A DNA stretch of 64,000 nt from JBBQZP01 sp038207585. GTDB taxonomy: Bacteria > Pseudomonadota > Alphaproteobacteria > Rhodobacterales > Rhodobacteraceae. Location: positions 22,281-86,280 of the forward strand of contig JBBQZP010000017.1 of assembly GCA_038207585.1 (NCBI GenBank), written 5' to 3'. Shown here piece by piece: positions 62,193 through 64,000 of the stretch (its first letter is position 1; every line of letters starts with the position of its first letter). Made by a program: the position numbers and the translations under genes. The notes beneath the pieces were generated by a model. The model did no database searches. It had not been told where the DNA came from and saw only the letters and a program-made list of their open reading frames with translations.

Positions 62193-62464
62193 CAGGCCTC
62201 ATCCCCGCCGTCGGAAGTGGCACCGTCATCGGCCCCGGCGAGCTTTGGCGAAAGAATCGCAGCCACCACGATCAGCCCGGCCCAGACCGCAAAAAGGTAT
62301 ATGCCATCGGGTGCCGTGCCCCGGTCGGTGCCGGTGCCGGGGCTCCAGAGCATCGGCAACAGAAAGAGGAACGCGCCGCACAGGGGCAGCAATCGCGCGC
62401 CATCGCGCAGCCGCCTGCGCCGATAGCTCTGACGCGCGACAAACAGGGGGCCCCGCCTGCTCAT
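62192..62464 (-). CDS. Small membrane protein upstream of the symporter kinase
   Basis: 90 residues. A basic N-terminus (RRGPLFVARQSYRRRRLRDG) is followed by two hydrophobic helices (LLPLCGAFLFLLPMLW; GIYLFAVWAGLIVVAAIL) and an acidic tail. It overlaps the kinase gene by one base, so it is co-translated and may be part of the sensor complex. No family recognised. Confidence 0.7.
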   Translation of the reverse strand: MSRRGPLFVARQSYRRRRLRDGARLLPLCGAFLFLLPMLWSPGTGTDRGTAPDGIYLFAVWAGLIVVAAILSPKLAGADDGATSDGGDEA

Positions 62465-62471
62465 GTCCGGC

Positions 62472-62846
62472 TCATCGCCCGACCAGCGCGCGGGCCGCGG
62501 CCACAATCTCGCCATTGGAAAATGGCTTGGCCATGAAACGGTCTGCACCGGCCCGTTCTGCCGCCTCGCGGTCGCGCCCCAGCCCCTTGGCGGTCAGCAT
62601 CAGAACCGGCAACTGCGCAAGTCCGGTATCGGCCCGGATCGCCTTCAGAATATCGATCCCGTCCATCCCCGGCAGCATCATGTCAAGGATGACCAGTTGC
62701 GGCACGTCGCCCCTAAGGGCGGAAAGGGCCAGCGCACCGTCAGCAACATGACTGACGCGCCAGCCGTCACGGCCCAGAATAAAGCTGATCGCCTCGGCGA
62801 TGTTGGGCTCGTCCTCGATCAGCATCACATGCTGCGGCTCAGGCAT
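62472..62846 (-). CDS. Stand-alone response regulator receiver
   Basis: 124 residues, receiver only. Phosphoacceptor Asp55 lies in VILDMMLPGMDG, Lys107 in MAKPF, acidic pocket at Glu11/Asp12, and Thr in LTAKG. There is no output domain, so it must act through a partner, or feed back on the kinase. GGGGGGAGCCG lies right before the ATG. Probable partner of the histidine kinase at 59514-62192. Confidence 0.9.
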   Translation of the reverse strand: MPEPQHVMLIEDEPNIAEAISFILGRDGWRVSHVADGALALSALRGDVPQLVILDMMLPGMDGIDILKAIRADTGLAQLPVLMLTAKGLGRDREAAERAGADRFMAKPFSNGEIVAAARALVGR

Positions 62847-62919
62847 CGGCTCCCCCCGTCTGTCCCGGCGTTTCCCGACTATTGCCGGGCGCGGGCTGAC
62901 TGTCAAAACCTGTTCGCTG

Positions 62920-64000
<1,081 letters not shown>

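Overview
The window is a GC-rich chromosomal stretch of an alphaproteobacterium, most likely of the Rhodobacteraceae (Roseobacter/Rhodobacter group). The grounds are a gapR-type DUF2312 gene, tandem dimethylglycine-dehydrogenase-like FAD/GcvT proteins, a TRAP transporter, the dnaB-alr-mlaEF-radA-cvpA-purF gene order, a TIGR01244/YeeE sulfur cluster, and short intergenic palindromic elements of the type common in this family. No rRNA, CRISPR array, insertion sequence or prophage was seen. There is one tRNA, Thr(TGT). The last 57 bases are a pure C run that truncates the final gene and looks like a contig-end artefact.

Layout. (1) 1-2.5 kb: the start of an exported protein, then a MoxR-type AAA ATPase with a CoxE-like VWA protein. 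(2) 2.5-10.5 kb: a surface-glycan cluster with a DTD-type glycosyltransferase fused to an alpha/beta-hydrolase-like domain, three related GT2-type glycosyltransferases in a row, and a free-standing copy of the hydrolase-like domain that has lost its catalytic residues. (3) 10.5-23.9 kb: housekeeping genes for pyrimidines (pyrC, pyrE), replication (dnaB), the cell wall (alr), lipid transport (mlaE, mlaF, a PqiA half), recombination (radA) and purines (cvpA, purF), plus small conserved proteins. (4) 24-34 kb: a minus-strand catabolic operon (two DMGDH-like proteins, a non-pyrrolysine MttB-family methyltransferase, an aldehyde dehydrogenase, a beta-hydroxyacid dehydrogenase) with a divergent LysR regulator that has a 19-bp palindrome just before its start. 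It probably demethylates a quaternary or methylated amine.

(5) 34-36.5 kb: a PHP-domain protein, CorA, and an unlisted 25-residue membrane peptide with a perfect ribosome binding site. (6) 36.6-44.2 kb: a GntR/UTRA regulator with a Gfo/Idh dehydrogenase, divergent from a six-gene operon for a two-component flavin monooxygenase, an aldo-keto reductase and a complete DctPQM TRAP transporter. This is an uptake-and-oxidation route for an unknown, probably carboxylated, substrate. (7) 44.4-46.5 kb: a large secreted protein with four PPC-like repeats and RTX calcium-binding repeats. (8) 46.5-50.4 kb: a five-gene minus-strand operon that begins with a DUF4123 (type VI effector chaperone) protein and contains a predicted metzincin-type zinc protease and a terminal lipoprotein. 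It looks like an orphan T6SS effector/immunity island and is the most interesting part of the window.

(9) 50.5-58.2 kb: tRNA-Thr, an Fe3+-type ABC permease, gapR, a FadJ-like protein whose dehydrogenase half looks dead, a DksA/TraR protein with an FNR-like box upstream, and a YeeE/DUF6691/DUF442 sulfur cluster. (10) 58.4-63.9 kb: a FliM/N-like protein, a sodium-solute-symporter/histidine-kinase fusion, a small membrane protein, a stand-alone receiver protein, and a truncated regulator of the DUF2083 (short-chain acyl) type. Most genes are packed with ATGA or GTGA stop-start overlaps.
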